A stretch of 7,949 nucleotides of DNA from Caldisericota bacterium (GTDB lineage: Bacteria; Caldisericota; Caldisericia; Caldisericales; Caldisericaceae): NCBI GenBank assembly GCA_030642335.1, contig DAOWNX010000030.1, forward strand, positions 1 to 7,949, read 5' to 3'. The notes beneath the pieces were generated by a model that ran no database searches, was not told where the DNA came from, and saw only the letters and a list, made by a program, of their open reading frames with translations. This document shows positions 7,052 to 7,949 of the stretch, in pieces; the stretch's first letter is position 1, and every line of letters starts with the position of its first letter. The position numbers and the translations under genes are program-made.

Positions 7052-7079
7052 TTGTAATATTAACAAGAATCGATAAAAT
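7052..7079 (+). promoter_or_regulatory. Probable promoter of the divergent FAD-oxidoreductase gene
   Basis: TTGTAA (7052-7057) and TAAAAT (7074-7079) are 16 bases apart. Its -35 sits back to back with that of the minus-strand promoter, and the two share the inverted repeat ACAA-A-TTGT (7047-7055). The predicted start of transcription, around 7086, leaves an almost absent leader before the ATG at 7094. Confidence 0.45.
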
Positions 7080-7093
7080 ATATAAGTCAATAA

Positions 7094-7949
7094 ATGAAAA
7101 AGATGGAAAAAGTAATAATTATAGGCGCAGGAGTCATTGGTTGTGCAGTTGCAAGAGAACTGTCTAAATATGATTTGGATATTCGTGTGCTCGAAAAGGG
7201 ATTAGATGTTCCCGGAGGTGCATCAAGAGCAAATTCTGCTATTATACATGCAGGCTATGATGATCAGCCGGGAAGTGTAAAGGCAGAGTTGTGCGTAAAA
7301 GGCAATGCTCTTCTTAATGAGCTGAAAGACGAGCTGGATTTTCATTTTGAAAGAAATGGCTCACTTGTTGTTGCTTTAAATAGCAATGAAGAAAGAAAAC
7401 TTCGGGATTTATTTGAGCGTGGGAAGAAAAACGGAGTAAGGGGATTAAAAATTCTTTCCAGCAAGGAAACATTAAAACTTGAGCCAAATCTTAATCCAGC
7501 CGTTAAATCTGCTTTATATGCTCCGACTGCAGGAATTGTAAGTCCTTTTGGATATACTGTAGCTCTTTATGAGAATGCTATGAAAAATGGAGTTAAATTT
7601 ATTTTTGATAGCAATGTCGAAAAAGTAGTAGTGGAAAACAAAAAAGTGGAAGGTGTTGTTGGTAATGAAAATTTTATTGGCGCAGATATTGTCATAAATG
7701 CAGCGGGTTTACATTCAGATGAAATATCAAAAACTGCAGGCATTGACTATTTTTATATATATCCTCAAAAAGGAGAATATTTTGTTTTCGATGATACGAT
7801 AGGAAAGATTGTGTCAAGGACGGTTTTTCCTGCTCCACTTGAAAAAACGAAGGGGATACTTATTACATATGATGTATTTGGGAAAATTATAATAGGTCCA
7901 AATTCGGAATTGATTGTAGATAAGGAAGATACCTCTACTACAAAAAAGG
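7094..7949 (+). CDS. FAD-dependent oxidoreductase, GlpA/LhgO type (glycerol-3-phosphate dehydrogenase-like), partial at 3' end
   Basis: The first 285 residues of a DAO-family flavoprotein are present and the frame is open to the window's end. The FAD-binding motif G11-A-G-V-I-G16 is followed by acidic E34, the usual ligand of the FAD ribose. NSAIIHAGYD (47-56) is the typical GlpA/L-2-hydroxyglutarate dehydrogenase signature around H52, and NAAGLH (202-207) closes the FAD site. Substrates consistent with the family are sn-glycerol 3-phosphate or a 2-hydroxyacid. In many anaerobes such genes carry a C-terminal BFD-like [2Fe-2S] domain and precede a GlpB-like NAD-linked partner; both would lie beyond the window. 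The start could be ATG 7094 or ATG 7103; neither has a convincing Shine-Dalgarno, and only GAAAAAG precedes the second. It is divergent from the beta-CASP/protease operon, with separate promoters. Confidence 0.87.
   Translation, partial: MKKMEKVIIIGAGVIGCAVARELSKYDLDIRVLEKGLDVPGGASRANSAIIHAGYDDQPGSVKAELCVKGNALLNELKDELDFHFERNGSLVVALNSNEERKLRDLFERGKKNGVRGLKILSSKETLKLEPNLNPAVKSALYAPTAGIVSPFGYTVALYENAMKNGVKFIFDSNVEKVVVENKKVEGVVGNENFIGADIVINAAGLHSDEISKTAGIDYFYIYPQKGEYFVFDDTIGKIVSRTVFPAPLEKTKGILITYDVFGKIIIGPNSELIVDKEDTSTTKK

Noticed and set aside
1..7949. CRISPR array, transposase, tRNA/rRNA or prophage genes
   Set aside because: No regularly spaced repeats, transposase motifs, terminal repeats or structural RNA signatures were seen on reading both strands.

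Overview
The window is AT-rich bacterial DNA, with good Shine-Dalgarno sequences, sigma-70-like promoters and tightly packed genes. The pairing of thioredoxin reductase with a thermophile-type protein disulfide oxidoreductase (PDO), and a cyclic 2,3-diphosphoglycerate synthetase-like GTPase, points to a thermophilic or moderately thermophilic anaerobic bacterium (a Caldiserica- or Thermotogae-like lineage would fit). That taxonomic placement is inference only.

Layout: (1) 1-1636, plus strand: trxB followed 4 nt later by a two-fold glutaredoxin-like PDO, together a probable NADPH -> TrxB -> PDO disulfide-reducing relay. (2) 1661-1681: a shared hairpin terminator between convergent operons. (3) 1683-3937, minus strand: a COG2403/cPGS-like P-loop protein followed by ornithine carbamoyltransferase (argF). 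The two overlap by one base (TAATG) and are driven by a near-consensus promoter at 3977-4004. (4) 3938-4217: an intergenic stretch of about 280 bp holding that promoter and, possibly, decayed coding scraps. (5) 4218-6994, minus strand: a compact beta-CASP-type metallo-beta-lactamase protein resembling RNase J, followed 14 nt later by a ClpP/crotonase-fold SDH_sah-type serine protease with a very lysine-rich N-terminus and a long C-terminal extension of unknown function. (6) 6995-7093: a divergent control region with back-to-back promoters. (7) 7094-7949, plus strand: the N-terminal 285 residues of a GlpA/LhgO-type FAD-dependent oxidoreductase that runs off the window.

The redox pair and the GTPase-argF pair are credible functional units. 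The candidate undescribed system is the two-gene operon that joins a predicted nuclease-like metallohydrolase to a predicted serine protease. Its structure is clear from sequence, but its biological role cannot be read from this window. No mobile element, CRISPR array, tRNA or rRNA was seen.
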